This document shows, one piece after another, positions 1 through 9,532 of a DNA stretch of 64,000 nucleotides (position 1 is the stretch's first letter; each line of letters starts with the position of its first letter). The notes under the pieces are model-generated. The model made no database searches, had not been told where the DNA came from, and worked only from the letters and a program-made list of their open reading frames with translations. This DNA is from Atlanticothrix silvestris CENA357 (GTDB taxonomy: Bacteria > Cyanobacteriota > Cyanobacteriia > Cyanobacteriales > Nostocaceae): contig NZ_JAECZB010000012.1 of assembly GCF_016056295.1 (NCBI RefSeq), positions 1 through 64,000 of the forward strand. Direction: 5' to 3'. The translations under genes were made by a program, and so were the position numbers.

Positions 1-1
1 C

Positions 2-3000
2 CCTAGTCCCCAGCCCCTAGTCCCTCTTCCCCAAGCCAAAACTCAAAATATCCGGCGACTGGTTCGAGACATACTCAGTCAATATGTGACAATTCCCCAA
101 CAACAAGTAGAAGGATACAGGTCTTTTCAAGAGTTAGGGCTAGATTCTCTAGGCGCTGTAGAAGCAATCAAACAATTAAGCCTAACCTTCAAACATCAGT
201 TATCTCCCACACTTTTCTTTGAGTATCAAACACCAGATGAACTAGCAGACCATCTAGAAAAACAGTATGGCGCATCTATGATTTCAACTCCAGAAACGCC
301 AATAAACAACCATGAAGAAGGGGTCATTACGCCTTCTGCCTCTCTGACTAAAAAGGAAACTCCAGCTAATTTGATGCTGCAACAATCAAACTTTAAAGCA
401 ATGGATGTGAAACAAGAAGATATTGCCATTATCGGCATGGCTTGCAAAATTCCAGGGGCTGATAATTTAGAGCAATATTGGCAGTTTCTCAACGAGAAAC
501 GCTCTTTTATTAAAGAAGTTCCGAGCGATCGCTGGTTAATTGAGGATTATTATGAGAAGAATGGAACAGCCCCGCATACGACTTACTGCAAGCACGGTGG
601 CTTTATCGAAAATCCCTTTGACTTTGACCCGATGTTCTTTGGCATTTCGCCACGAGAAGCAACGGCGATGGATCCCCAACAAAGGGTATTTTTAGAAGTA
701 TCTTGGCAAGCATTGCAACAAGCAGGTTACGGCGGCAAATACCGTACCAAAGACATTGCTGTAATTGTTGGTGGCGACCAAAATAACTATGTAGAACACT
801 TCTTTAATTATCAGTACGGTACTGTCCTCAAGAGACGTTTGCACAAGAGTTCTTGGTTTAAGCAACTCACTCCTGCTGAACAGAAAAATTTACTCGATAC
901 CGTCTCAGATGTTCTCAAACCTAGCGAATTGATGCCCGAAGCAACCGCAGGTAACGAATTAAATCAAATCGCGGCGCGGGTGAGTCATTGCTTAGACCTC
1001 ATGGGGCCAAGTTTGGAAGTAGGTACTGCATGTTCCTCTTCTTTAGTAGCAATTCACCTAGCTTGTGAGAGTATCCGGGCGGGAGATACTTGCATGGCGA
1101 TCGCAGGCGGTGTTAACCTCAACCTCAGTCCTACTCCTTTTACTTTCCTCAGCCGCGTCCAAGCTTTTTCACCCACAGGTGAATGCTTCCCATTCGATAG
1201 CCGCGCTAATGGCATGGTTGTTGGCGAAGGTACAGGTGCAGTTGTTCTCAAATCTTTGCGGAAAGCCCTAGAAGATGGCGATTACATTCACGCTGTGATT
1301 AAAGGTTCCGCCATCAACAACGACGGACATTCCCAAGGAATCACCGCCCCGAAACCTGAAGGTCAAGCTGAAGCTATTCGTAAGGCTTACAATAAGTTTG
1401 GCATCGACCCCGAAACCATCTCCTACATTGAAACTCACGGCACAGGCACAATGTTAGGCGACCCTGTAGAAGTCGAGGGAATCACCAAAGCTTTTCGGGA
1501 TTTCACCAGCCGTAAAGGTTTTTGCGGCATCGGTTCTGTCAAATCCTCCATCGGTCATTTGATGGCTGGTTCCGGCGTTGTTAGCTTGATTAAAGTTGTA
1601 CTTGCCATGCAGCACGGCAAAATTCCGCCAACTGTCGGCTTTGAACAACCTAGTCCTCATATCGATTTTGCCAATACACCTTTATATGTAGTAGGTGGAG
1701 AAGGTAAACCTTGGACAAGCGATGGTGAATTGTTACGCGCCGGAGTTAACGGATTTGGATTTGGCGGCACAAATTGTCACCTAATTGTGGAACAATCTCC
1801 CATTTCACAATCTGTTAAATCCGAAGAATCAACTTCTCCACATTTATTGTGCTTAACTGGACGCAATCAAAAAGTCCTCAAAGAAATTGTCAAACAACTA
1901 CACGAGCATGTTAGCAAACATCCAGAACACAAACTATCTGAAATTTGCTTAACGCTAAGTAATTCCCAACGAGAACTGTCTTTTAAAGCGGCATTGGTTG
2001 TAAATAATCGCCAACATTTATTAGATTCTCTCAACGCTATTTCTTCAGAGCAAAATCAGCCAAATATACAACTTGGTCGCTGTAATCCTCAGAAAGCTAC
2101 ACCAAATTATCTAGTTTTAGATAACAGTTGTACTTTTACACCAAAAGAGGCGAAAATATTAAGCGATCGCTATCCAGAATTTAGAAAAGCCTACGCTGAT
2201 TGTGAGTTTCTCTGGCGACGCACACTATCAAACTCGGAGTTAAACAATAACACCAACCTCTCACAAAAAGCACATAGTTTTGCAGTTCAATATGCTTGGT
2301 GCAACTTGTTGATGTCTCTCAAAATTCAACCAAGCGCCATATTAGCAGAAGGAATAGGAATCTTAGTCGGGGCTTGTTTAACTGCAATGTCCTCTCTCAA
2401 AGAGGCATTCATTTTATTAGCAGAATTAGAAGGAAAACACACCAACAATTTTGTCGAAGAGCCAAGACTAGAAACCCCGCTAATAACAGTTTGGAATTGC
2501 TCATTAGTAACACCACTAGGTACTTACAAACCTTCTGGTAAATTTACAGCCACACAATTACAGTCACTCTTACATGTTTCTGGTTCATTAAAAACCGAAC
2601 ATTGCCAAGAAGCATGTAGTGAAACAGGAGCTTATTTTTATCTAGGAAACTCTGCATTGATTAGACAGCAACTAAATATTGCAGATGACCCCCAAACTTG
2701 GATTCATGCCGATACAAATCAGCCAGTCATTAATAGCTTGCTGACAATAATCGCTCGGTTATACACCGCAGGAGTTCAACTTAATAGCCTAGGTTTATTT
2801 CCTCAAGGACTGCGGAGAGTACCATTACCGACTTATCCATTCGAGCGTAAAACCTATAAAGCACCCATTGATTATAGCGAACCGACATTTACAGAATCTG
2901 TAGAAATTGATGGCTTGCTATTAATAGAACACCTAGTAACACTATCACCAGAACAGCGACAGACTAGCTATAATGCTTTACTTCAAGAATTTGGATTCGC

Positions 3001-3031
3001 TGCTAAAACTGTTGAGAATATCAATAATTAG
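2..3031 (+). CDS. Modular polyketide synthase, ACP-KS-degenerate AT (5' end outside window)
   Basis: The frame is open to the left edge. A GTG at 86 is not a credible start, because helix 1 of the first carrier domain is encoded before it, after a Pro-rich linker. Counting from codon 86, the ACP has GLDSL with Ser about residue 21. The ketosynthase spans about 110-560, with the active Cys in TACSSS (about 315) and the two His in ETHGTGT (about 451) and SSIGHL (about 490). An insertion of about 40 residues precedes the KS Cys region, as in PUFA-type synthases. The following ~300 residues look like an acyltransferase, ending in the post-AT linker LPTYPFER. However, the expected GHSxG nucleophile motif reads AEGIGILVGA, so the AT is probably dead. 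No ACP follows the KS; the next protein begins with one, so the module appears split across two proteins and would need a trans-acting AT. Confidence 0.9.
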   Translation, partial: PSPQPLVPLPQAKTQNIRRLVRDILSQYVTIPQQQVEGYRSFQELGLDSLGAVEAIKQLSLTFKHQLSPTLFFEYQTPDELADHLEKQYGASMISTPETPINNHEEGVITPSASLTKKETPANLMLQQSNFKAMDVKQEDIAIIGMACKIPGADNLEQYWQFLNEKRSFIKEVPSDRWLIEDYYEKNGTAPHTTYCKHGGFIENPFDFDPMFFGISPREATAMDPQQRVFLEVSWQALQQAGYGGKYRTKDIAVIVGGDQNNYVEHFFNYQYGTVLKRRLHKSSWFKQLTPAEQKNLLDTVSDVLKPSELMPEATAGNELNQIAARVSHCLDLMGPSLEVGTACSSSLVAIHLACESIRAGDTCMAIAGGVNLNLSPTPFTFLSRVQAFSPTGECFPFDSRANGMVVGEGTGAVVLKSLRKALEDGDYIHAVIKGSAINNDGHSQGITAPKPEGQAEAIRKAYNKFGIDPETISYIETHGTGTMLGDPVEVEGITKAFRDFTSRKGFCGIGSVKSSIGHLMAGSGVVSLIKVVLAMQHGKIPPTVGFEQPSPHIDFANTPLYVVGGEGKPWTSDGELLRAGVNGFGFGGTNCHLIVEQSPISQSVKSEESTSPHLLCLTGRNQKVLKEIVKQLHEHVSKHPEHKLSEICLTLSNSQRELSFKAALVVNNRQHLLDSLNAISSEQNQPNIQLGRCNPQKATPNYLVLDNSCTFTPKEAKILSDRYPEFRKAYADCEFLWRRTLSNSELNNNTNLSQKAHSFAVQYAWCNLLMSLKIQPSAILAEGIGILVGACLTAMSSLKEAFILLAELEGKHTNNFVEEPRLETPLITVWNCSLVTPLGTYKPSGKFTATQLQSLLHVSGSLKTEHCQEACSETGAYFYLGNSALIRQQLNIADDPQTWIHADTNQPVINSLLTIIARLYTAGVQLNSLGLFPQGLRRVPLPTYPFERKTYKAPIDYSEPTFTESVEIDGLLLIEHLVTLSPEQRQTSYNALLQEFGFAAKTVENINN

Positions 3032-3132
3032 AGTAGGAATTTAAACGCAAAGGGGCGCAAAGTTTAGCGCAGAGGAGCGCAAAGTTTGTTTTAATGCCGC
3101 CATAACGCAAAATCCCTTTATAACTCTTACTT

Positions 3133-3159
3133 CTTGGCGTACTTGGCGTACTTGGCGGT
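3133..3159. repeat. 9-bp tandem repeat (CTTGGCGTA), three copies
   Basis: Three consecutive near-identical 9-mers lie in the spacer between the PKS and NRPS genes. The same motif appears in reverse complement near 52834-52856, so it is a dispersed intergenic repeat rather than a gene-specific signal. Confidence 0.7.
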
Positions 3160-3203
3160 TCGTTTCTCTTCATTTTTCATTTACTAGTATGTATTGGAGC
3201 ATT

Positions 3204-6200
3204 ATGAGCCAGAACAACTTGCAACTACAAATCTTCACTTTTATTGCCAAAATCACGGGACACGATGTCGAAGATTTAGAACCAGATATGTATCTGGAAA
3301 GCGACATGGGGCTAGACTCTATCAAAATGGTAGAGCTACTCAACACCTTTATTCAAATGGTTCCGCAGGAAAAACAAGCTGAATTTTTGCAAGTTGTTCC
3401 AATGGAACAATTACTGCAACTCCAAACTTTAGCAGAAGTTTTGCAACTCGCTCAAACTTGGATTGCTCCTCAAGAATCAGTTACATCTACACCAACCGTT
3501 GCTGCGCCTCAAACCACTACTGTTGTATCATCCCAGCCAGAAACAAAAGCAGAAGAAGTACCAATTCTCGATGCTCAATATATATTTTTAGCTTCACACT
3601 GGGCTGTATCAACTTGCAGTTTATGCTCCACATTGCGGTTGAATGGGGCTTTTAATCCCCAAGTTTTTCGCCAAAGCTGGCAAGAGTTGCTGACTCGCCA
3701 CCCCATGCTCAGAGCATACTTTTCCATCCCTGCGGGAGCAACTAGTTTTAAAGATTATCGTTTGATGGTTCTGGATAATCCGACTCCAGAAGAAATCGCT
3801 ATTACAGATTTAAGACATTGCGATCGCCCTACTCAAGAATACCGCATCAACGAAGAAGTTCATCGTTGTATCAATTCCAGATGGGATATCTCACAGTGGC
3901 CATTGCATAAGTTCTTTATCTTCCAATTAGAAGATGCTGTTTACGAAGTCTTTTTCACCAATCATCACCTCATTTCTGATGGTTTGAGTAACCAAATTGT
4001 GTTACGCGACTTCATGGAAATTTATGGTGCAAGACTAAACGGCACTGAGCCGATTTTACCAGCTGCGATCGCAGTTGCAGATTATCAAGCGATCGCTAAC
4101 ACCCTCAATACCTGGGAAAATCAACAAGCAGAACAATCTCTGCACAAATATTTAAGTAAGCAGGGCAAAGATAAATCTGTTTGGAATCCCCAAGGCAGTA
4201 CCGTCAAATATAACTCTACCAATATTCGGACTTTATCCTACCGTTTAAGTCGCAAAGTCACAGATGACTTAATCAGCCGTACCCGCGACTGGCGCTTACC
4301 ACTAAATTCTTTGGTAGTTGGTGCTTATTTAAGAGCTGCTGCTAAGTTCTGTAAATTGCCTGACTCTGCAATTGTTAACGTCCCAACAAGTGGACGCATC
4401 TATCCTGGAATAGATATTCCTAATGAAATCGGCTGTTTTGCTCAAAATCTCGCATTGAGTTTCAAATCACCGACAGCTGATGAGAATTGGTCTAATTTTC
4501 TCTACGGGGTTCATTCGGAAATTCACACAACCCTAGCAGCAAATCATGACAACGCTCAAACCCGTCAAATGGGGATTTGGCTGCGTGACAAGGTAGCCCT
4601 CGAAAATGGCAAAATTCCCCCAACTGCTGCTAGTTTGATGCAGATGGGAATGAAAGCTAATTTATTCCTCTCCAACATGGGTCAAACCCATATCAAACCT
4701 GAGTATGGTTCCTTGAAGATTCTCAACTACCGTTCGGCTACTGTCACCAATGCTGGAACTGTAGACACATTAGTAGAGATATTCGACAACTGTTTGCACT
4801 TAAACACTAGCTACGATAGCAGTTTCTTTAATGAATCTCTCGTTGATAGTTTCTGCAAACAATTGATTGCAAATATTGAAGAATTAGCGTCTTTGCAAAT
4901 TCAGCCCCAGCAAACGACTCAGCCACTATCATCGTTACCAACAGATACTCACATCAAGTCTATCCTCCAACAAATAGCCACAGAAATTTGCCATAATTCC
5001 ATCACTGACACAGCTTTAGACCAAGATTTAGTAGTGGATTTGGGATTAGATTCCCTAGAACTTATCCGCATCATTACCAAATTAGAAAAGCAGTTAGGTA
5101 AGGTGAATCGTCAGGCTTTACTATCTTGCAGAAGTTTGCGAGAAATGCTTCATACACTCAGCGAAGGACAAGCACCTGCGATTGTTGCAGCCACTTCCCA
5201 GCCAATAGAAATTCCTTACTTAGAGATTATCGAACAAGTTAAACGCACTCCTGATGCAGTGGCTATTATTGATGGCAACATCAAGCTTACTTATCAACAA
5301 TTGCATCGTCTGTCTAATCAAGTTGCTAATTACTTGCAAACTCTGGGAGTTAAACCAGGTGTTTTAGTAGGTATGATGCTCAACCCTGGTTACTTAATGT
5401 GGGTGGGCATATTAGGCATTCTCAAGGCTGGAGGAGCTTATGTTCCATTAGATCCTACTTATCCCAATGAACGCATTCAATACATATTAGAACATGCTGA
5501 AGTTCAAACTTTATTAACTGAGCATCAATTGAATGCAAAATTAACAGAATGTTTAACAGCACAGTTACCGTTGTCTACTTTAGTCTTCTTGGATGAAGGA
5601 GAGGCTTTAAGGGGGACAACTTTAACTCAAGTTAATCAGAGTGCTTGGTCTAATAGTTCTGAACAAGTTCCTGTTAGTGTTAACACCCCTGATGATTTGA
5701 TGACCGTTTTATACACCTCCGGTTCTACAGGTCGTCCCAAGGGAGTAATGCTGAATCACCGGGGTTACATGAACCGCCTCAACTGGATGCAAAAAGCCTT
5801 TCAGTTGTCTGTTGGGGAGCGAGTCGCTCAAAAAACATCCTGCTGCTTTGATATCTCAGTTTGGGAAATATTCTGGCCGCTGATGGTAGGCGCTACAGCT
5901 TGTCCTGTGCAGCGGGAAGTTGTAAGAAATCCCTGGAACTTAGTGCAGTGGATGCATGACACCCAAATTAATATCATGCATTTTGTTCCTTCTCTATTCG
6001 GAGAGTTTGTCACTGCTTTAGAATCAGAAGCGTGGACATTTCCTCACTTGCGTTGGTTGGTGTTTAGCGGTGAAGCCTTACCGGTATCTTTTATTCAACG
6101 TTGGTTAGATAAATATGGCACTAAAGTTGGTTTAGCCAATCTTTACGGCCCCACGGAAGCATCTATAGATGTTACCGCCCATATTGTTTCTGATAGTGTG

Positions 6201-8249
6201 CGAGAAGCAACCAGTATTCCGATTGGGAAAGCAATTGACAATGTGAATCTCGTCCTCCTAGATGAACAAATGCAACCCGTGAAGCAGGGTGAGTTAGGAG
6301 AACTCTGGATTGGTGGCGTACAATTGGCACTTGGTTATCTGAAAAATCCGGAAAAAACAGAACAATCTTTCCGCCCCAACCCCTTTGCAGACATCAATAG
6401 CAAGTCTCTCTACCGGACTGGGGATTTAGCCAAGCAATTACCCGATGGTAGTTTTGAATATCACGGACGAATTGACCATCAGGTTAAAATACGCGGTTTC
6501 CGTGTGGAATTGGGAGAAATCGAGAACGTTCTTAACAGCCATCCAGATATTCGAGAAGCCGCTGTTGTAGCTATAGACTATGAATCAGGACAGAAAAAGC
6601 TGGTTGCTGGTGTAGTTGGTCAACAAGTAGATAACAAACAACTCAAAGAATATGTGGGACGTTGGCTACCTGATTACATGATTCCTCATCGGATAGAACT
6701 GCTAGACAGTCTACCTAAAAATCATAATGGTAAACTGGATCGTAAAGCGATCGCAGCTATCCTTAATGGCGAAACCCCTTGTACAGACGCGATTAATAGC
6801 GTCTCAATTAATGACAAAGACGCGATTAATCGCGTCTCTACAGAGGAATACGTACCTCTAGGCCCTGCACAACGCTGGGTAATGAAATACTTTGAACCTC
6901 CTTATCAATGGACTGGTTACACCCGTTTTCTTTACCGCCATCCTTTAGAACTTAGCGTTTTCCACCAAGCTTTTAACCTCCTCGTAGAACGCTATTCTGC
7001 TTTGCGGACAGTATTTGTTCAAAAAGATGGTCAATGGCAACAAAAAGTCATTCAACCAACTGAACCATTAAAGGCGGTACTATACGATGGCACTCATCTA
7101 ACAGTTGAAAAACGAAATGAAGCAGTTCGTAACTTAATCCAACAAGCTGGTGAACAACTGCAAATTGACCAGTGGCCGTTAATTAAGATAATTATCGTCA
7201 AAGTCAATGATTCTTGTTACGATATTGCCTTCATTGGTCATCATTTAATTGGTGATTTACTCAGCAATGGTTTAGTTTTCCAAGAATTTTGGTTTACCTA
7301 CACTCAAAATTTAGGCAACCCAAATAATATTAATCTGACAACAACCAATAAACCTTCCTACAATGATTATGTGCGTCTATTAATAGAAAAAGAAGCACAG
7401 GGAGATTTAGATAAGCACATTTATTACTGGTTGTACCAATTCCCTTCACAAAAATATGCTTTCCAGGTTCCTTTTGATCATGAAAAAGGAGAAAATATTG
7501 AATCTTCTGCGGCTCAAAAAAGATTTCTCCTACCCAAACTCCAAAGTGAAATTTTACTAACCAAAGGTAAGCAATATTATGTTTGCAATCTTTATAGCCT
7601 TTTACTTGCTCCTCTATATCGCTTACTGGCTGAATGGAGTGGACGAGGTGGAGTAGTATTAAGTCATCGAAGTCATGGTAGAGACTTAGGCGATAATTAC
7701 AGATTCTTTGACAGTGTGGGTAATTTTGCAGTTAATTTTCCTATGGGTATTACGGTTGAAGAAAAAACCAGATGGGAACCAATAATTAAGCAAATCAAGC
7801 AACAATTTGAATGGTTGCCAATGAACGGTGTTACCTTCGATTGGTTATCTGACAAACTCCCAGATTATATGTATCCAGATACGCGTTTAACACCTGTGAG
7901 AGCTAATTATTTGGGCAATCGAACTATTCCTGATTCTCAGGTATTTGAGTTCATTCAAGAAGATTGGGATCGTCGTTTATCTCCTCCCCAACAAAAACGT
8001 ACAACTCTGTTAGAGTTTTTCTTCACTCTTGCTAATGGATGTTTAGAGGTGGAGATTGAATACTCTAGTAATTTCCATCTACCAACGACTATTAATCAGT
8101 TGGGTGAAAGATATTTAGAATTAGTGAATGACATGGTAGGAGCAATACCAGTGACCTCTGTAACTAACGGGAGTAAAAGCCATCAATCTAAACTTAACTC
8201 TCATCGTCAAAATGGTCGCAGTACAAGTTTGCAGGAGCTAACAGTTTAA
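3204..8249 (+). CDS. Nonribosomal peptide synthetase, ACP-C-PCP-A-C
   Basis: ATG 3204 is preferred to ATG 3189 because TTGGAG lies just before it. Domains in order are: carrier 1 (GLDSIKM, Ser about 39); condensation domain 1 (HHLISDG, HH about 254); carrier 2 (GLDSLEL, Ser about 617); adenylation domain (SGSTGRPKG about 839, YGPTE about 980, YRTGDLA, NGKLDRK about 1176); and condensation domain 2 (HHLIGDL about 1346). The pocket residues I extracted by eye (D-I-W-H-V-S-L-I-D-K) differ conservatively at two places from the serine code of EntF, so serine is the likely substrate. The order PCP before A is unusual. The last C domain has Leu instead of Gly in HHxxxDG, and neither a PCP nor a thioesterase follows. 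Carrier 1 probably serves the upstream KS. Release may need condensation chemistry or the thioesterase at 13.3 kb. Confidence 0.92.
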   Translation: MSQNNLQLQIFTFIAKITGHDVEDLEPDMYLESDMGLDSIKMVELLNTFIQMVPQEKQAEFLQVVPMEQLLQLQTLAEVLQLAQTWIAPQESVTSTPTVAAPQTTTVVSSQPETKAEEVPILDAQYIFLASHWAVSTCSLCSTLRLNGAFNPQVFRQSWQELLTRHPMLRAYFSIPAGATSFKDYRLMVLDNPTPEEIAITDLRHCDRPTQEYRINEEVHRCINSRWDISQWPLHKFFIFQLEDAVYEVFFTNHHLISDGLSNQIVLRDFMEIYGARLNGTEPILPAAIAVADYQAIANTLNTWENQQAEQSLHKYLSKQGKDKSVWNPQGSTVKYNSTNIRTLSYRLSRKVTDDLISRTRDWRLPLNSLVVGAYLRAAAKFCKLPDSAIVNVPTSGRIYPGIDIPNEIGCFAQNLALSFKSPTADENWSNFLYGVHSEIHTTLAANHDNAQTRQMGIWLRDKVALENGKIPPTAASLMQMGMKANLFLSNMGQTHIKPEYGSLKILNYRSATVTNAGTVDTLVEIFDNCLHLNTSYDSSFFNESLVDSFCKQLIANIEELASLQIQPQQTTQPLSSLPTDTHIKSILQQIATEICHNSITDTALDQDLVVDLGLDSLELIRIITKLEKQLGKVNRQALLSCRSLREMLHTLSEGQAPAIVAATSQPIEIPYLEIIEQVKRTPDAVAIIDGNIKLTYQQLHRLSNQVANYLQTLGVKPGVLVGMMLNPGYLMWVGILGILKAGGAYVPLDPTYPNERIQYILEHAEVQTLLTEHQLNAKLTECLTAQLPLSTLVFLDEGEALRGTTLTQVNQSAWSNSSEQVPVSVNTPDDLMTVLYTSGSTGRPKGVMLNHRGYMNRLNWMQKAFQLSVGERVAQKTSCCFDISVWEIFWPLMVGATACPVQREVVRNPWNLVQWMHDTQINIMHFVPSLFGEFVTALESEAWTFPHLRWLVFSGEALPVSFIQRWLDKYGTKVGLANLYGPTEASIDVTAHIVSDSVREATSIPIGKAIDNVNLVLLDEQMQPVKQGELGELWIGGVQLALGYLKNPEKTEQSFRPNPFADINSKSLYRTGDLAKQLPDGSFEYHGRIDHQVKIRGFRVELGEIENVLNSHPDIREAAVVAIDYESGQKKLVAGVVGQQVDNKQLKEYVGRWLPDYMIPHRIELLDSLPKNHNGKLDRKAIAAILNGETPCTDAINSVSINDKDAINRVSTEEYVPLGPAQRWVMKYFEPPYQWTGYTRFLYRHPLELSVFHQAFNLLVERYSALRTVFVQKDGQWQQKVIQPTEPLKAVLYDGTHLTVEKRNEAVRNLIQQAGEQLQIDQWPLIKIIIVKVNDSCYDIAFIGHHLIGDLLSNGLVFQEFWFTYTQNLGNPNNINLTTTNKPSYNDYVRLLIEKEAQGDLDKHIYYWLYQFPSQKYAFQVPFDHEKGENIESSAAQKRFLLPKLQSEILLTKGKQYYVCNLYSLLLAPLYRLLAEWSGRGGVVLSHRSHGRDLGDNYRFFDSVGNFAVNFPMGITVEEKTRWEPIIKQIKQQFEWLPMNGVTFDWLSDKLPDYMYPDTRLTPVRANYLGNRTIPDSQVFEFIQEDWDRRLSPPQQKRTTLLEFFFTLANGCLEVEIEYSSNFHLPTTINQLGERYLELVNDMVGAIPVTSVTNGSKSHQSKLNSHRQNGRSTSLQELTV
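6785..6838. repeat. Two palindromic repeat units embedded in the NRPS reading frame
   Basis: Two copies of AGACGCGATTAATxGCGTCTC start 33 bp apart (6785 and 6818); the second contains a perfect 20-nt palindrome. They lie in the linker between the adenylation domain and the second condensation domain and keep the frame open. A related palindrome lies intergenically at 62540-62561 and a diverged relative at 25639-25693, so a dispersed intergenic repeat appears to have entered a coding linker. Confidence 0.85.
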
Positions 8250-8263
8250 CTAGTAGTTTGTTT

Positions 8264-8313
8264 GTAGTAAGGACTTTAGTGGTTAGGTAAATCAGAACTA
8301 AAGTCCTTACTAC
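8264..8313. terminator. Hairpin after the NRPS gene, dispersed-repeat family
   Basis: Left arm GTAGTAAGGACTTTAGT (8264-8280) pairs perfectly with 8297-8313 around a 16-nt loop. There is no clean U-tract. Related hairpins occur near 25695-25751 and 36916-36935, so this is a mobile-like repeat that may also act as a terminator. Confidence 0.6.
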
Positions 8314-8481
8314 GAACTTTAATTCGTAATATCCTAATTAATTACGAATTACAAATTTTTAACCTAGCAATAACTTAATGCTAACCTCAAAGTTGCTAGA
8401 ATAAAAAATTTGTAAAAATTAGCAGAAAAACAAAACTTGAATTAAGTGAAAGTACTGGTAAAGTACTGAAGAGAATAAGTA

Positions 8482-9456
8482 ATGAAGGTGCAACTTTTAA
8501 CTATGCGTAATTCCTTTTCAACTGTCCTTGTTACCACTACTGTTGCAGTTTCGGCTGCTTTACCAGTTCAAGCTGCGACTTTCGACTTCAGTAAATTACA
8601 ATTAATTTCCACAAAACCCATTGCAGCTAGTTCTGAATTATCTTTTTTTGGAAGTTTAGATAATAACGAAGGTCAAACAGCATTCTTTAATCCTGACCCC
8701 AATGCTTTAGACAGAGGTCATACAGAAATTAGCCTCAACTCAGGAAACTTCGCACCTTATTACGCAACTGGCCGCAATGCTAGTCCTGAAAATAGTGGTG
8801 CTACTAGAGCCGCGAGTTTAGAAGGTGGGAAAAGTTTTCCTAATTTCTTCAATTATTTGAACAATAACTCAATTGCTCTCAACAACATTGGCTTTAGTTA
8901 CGGTCAAAAAAGCGATCGCGATTTCAAGGAAGCCTGGAATTTAGGGGATGATCTTCTTGGTCAAGATTGGCTGGCTAGTCCTACTTCTACAATCGAAGAA
9001 AGAATTTATACAGCTAATCCTGATGCTGTAGAGAGCTATTTTTCTTTAGGTGATACCAAGATAGTCAATTTAGGATATACACCTTTTTACGTACTTTTTG
9101 AGTACGGTGAAACACTAGCACTTGAAGATAACATTGACCTCTTCTATACAGATCCAGTCAAAGCCACAAAAGTGGCTGGGCTAGATCCATTAGCAGAAGG
9201 TTTAGCAGATGCATTTTTACAAGACATTGAAAACAACGGAGGTAATGTTCAACTAGTTCTAGAAGACATTGCAGCTGAAGATGGTGCTTTTGCATTTGGC
9301 AATGGCTTTAATATATTAAACTTTCCATTACCTTTATCGGTTCGTGCAGTCTCCGTTTCTGAACCCTCTGCAATCTTAGGGTTTTTGATGCTTGCATTTT
9401 CAGGTATATTCTCTTTCTCTAAACAACAAAAAAAAGCCAAAAATACCTTGAAATAA
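8482..9456 (+). CDS. PEP-CTERM sorting domain protein, function unknown
   Basis: The protein has 324 residues. An N-terminal signal peptide (hydrophobic stretch around residues 12-30, cleavage near VQAA) is followed by an acidic, Asn/Asp-rich exported body that I do not recognise. The C-terminus has SEPSAILGF, then a hydrophobic segment and a basic tail (KQQKKAK), the layout of PEP-CTERM anchors processed by exosortase. ATG 8503 is an alternative start that also leaves a signal peptide. It follows the NRPS by about 230 bp and precedes another exported protein. No exosortase is visible in this window, so sorting would depend on genes elsewhere. The product is expected in the cell envelope or extracellular matrix. 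Confidence 0.8.
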   Translation: MKVQLLTMRNSFSTVLVTTTVAVSAALPVQAATFDFSKLQLISTKPIAASSELSFFGSLDNNEGQTAFFNPDPNALDRGHTEISLNSGNFAPYYATGRNASPENSGATRAASLEGGKSFPNFFNYLNNNSIALNNIGFSYGQKSDRDFKEAWNLGDDLLGQDWLASPTSTIEERIYTANPDAVESYFSLGDTKIVNLGYTPFYVLFEYGETLALEDNIDLFYTDPVKATKVAGLDPLAEGLADAFLQDIENNGGNVQLVLEDIAAEDGAFAFGNGFNILNFPLPLSVRAVSVSEPSAILGFLMLAFSGIFSFSKQQKKAKNTLK

Positions 9457-9493
9457 TACCAATTCTCTAAAATTCGGTAACAAACTCAAACCT

Positions 9494-9520
9494 CGAACTA
9501 CGAATTACGAATTACGAATT
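9494..9520. repeat. Heptad repeat ATTACGA
   Basis: Short tandem heptads of the kind common in heterocystous cyanobacteria lie just before the ribosome binding site of the next gene. The same heptad occurs at 12430-12461 and 46513-46555. Confidence 0.8.
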
Positions 9521-9532
9521 GGAGAAACAGAG

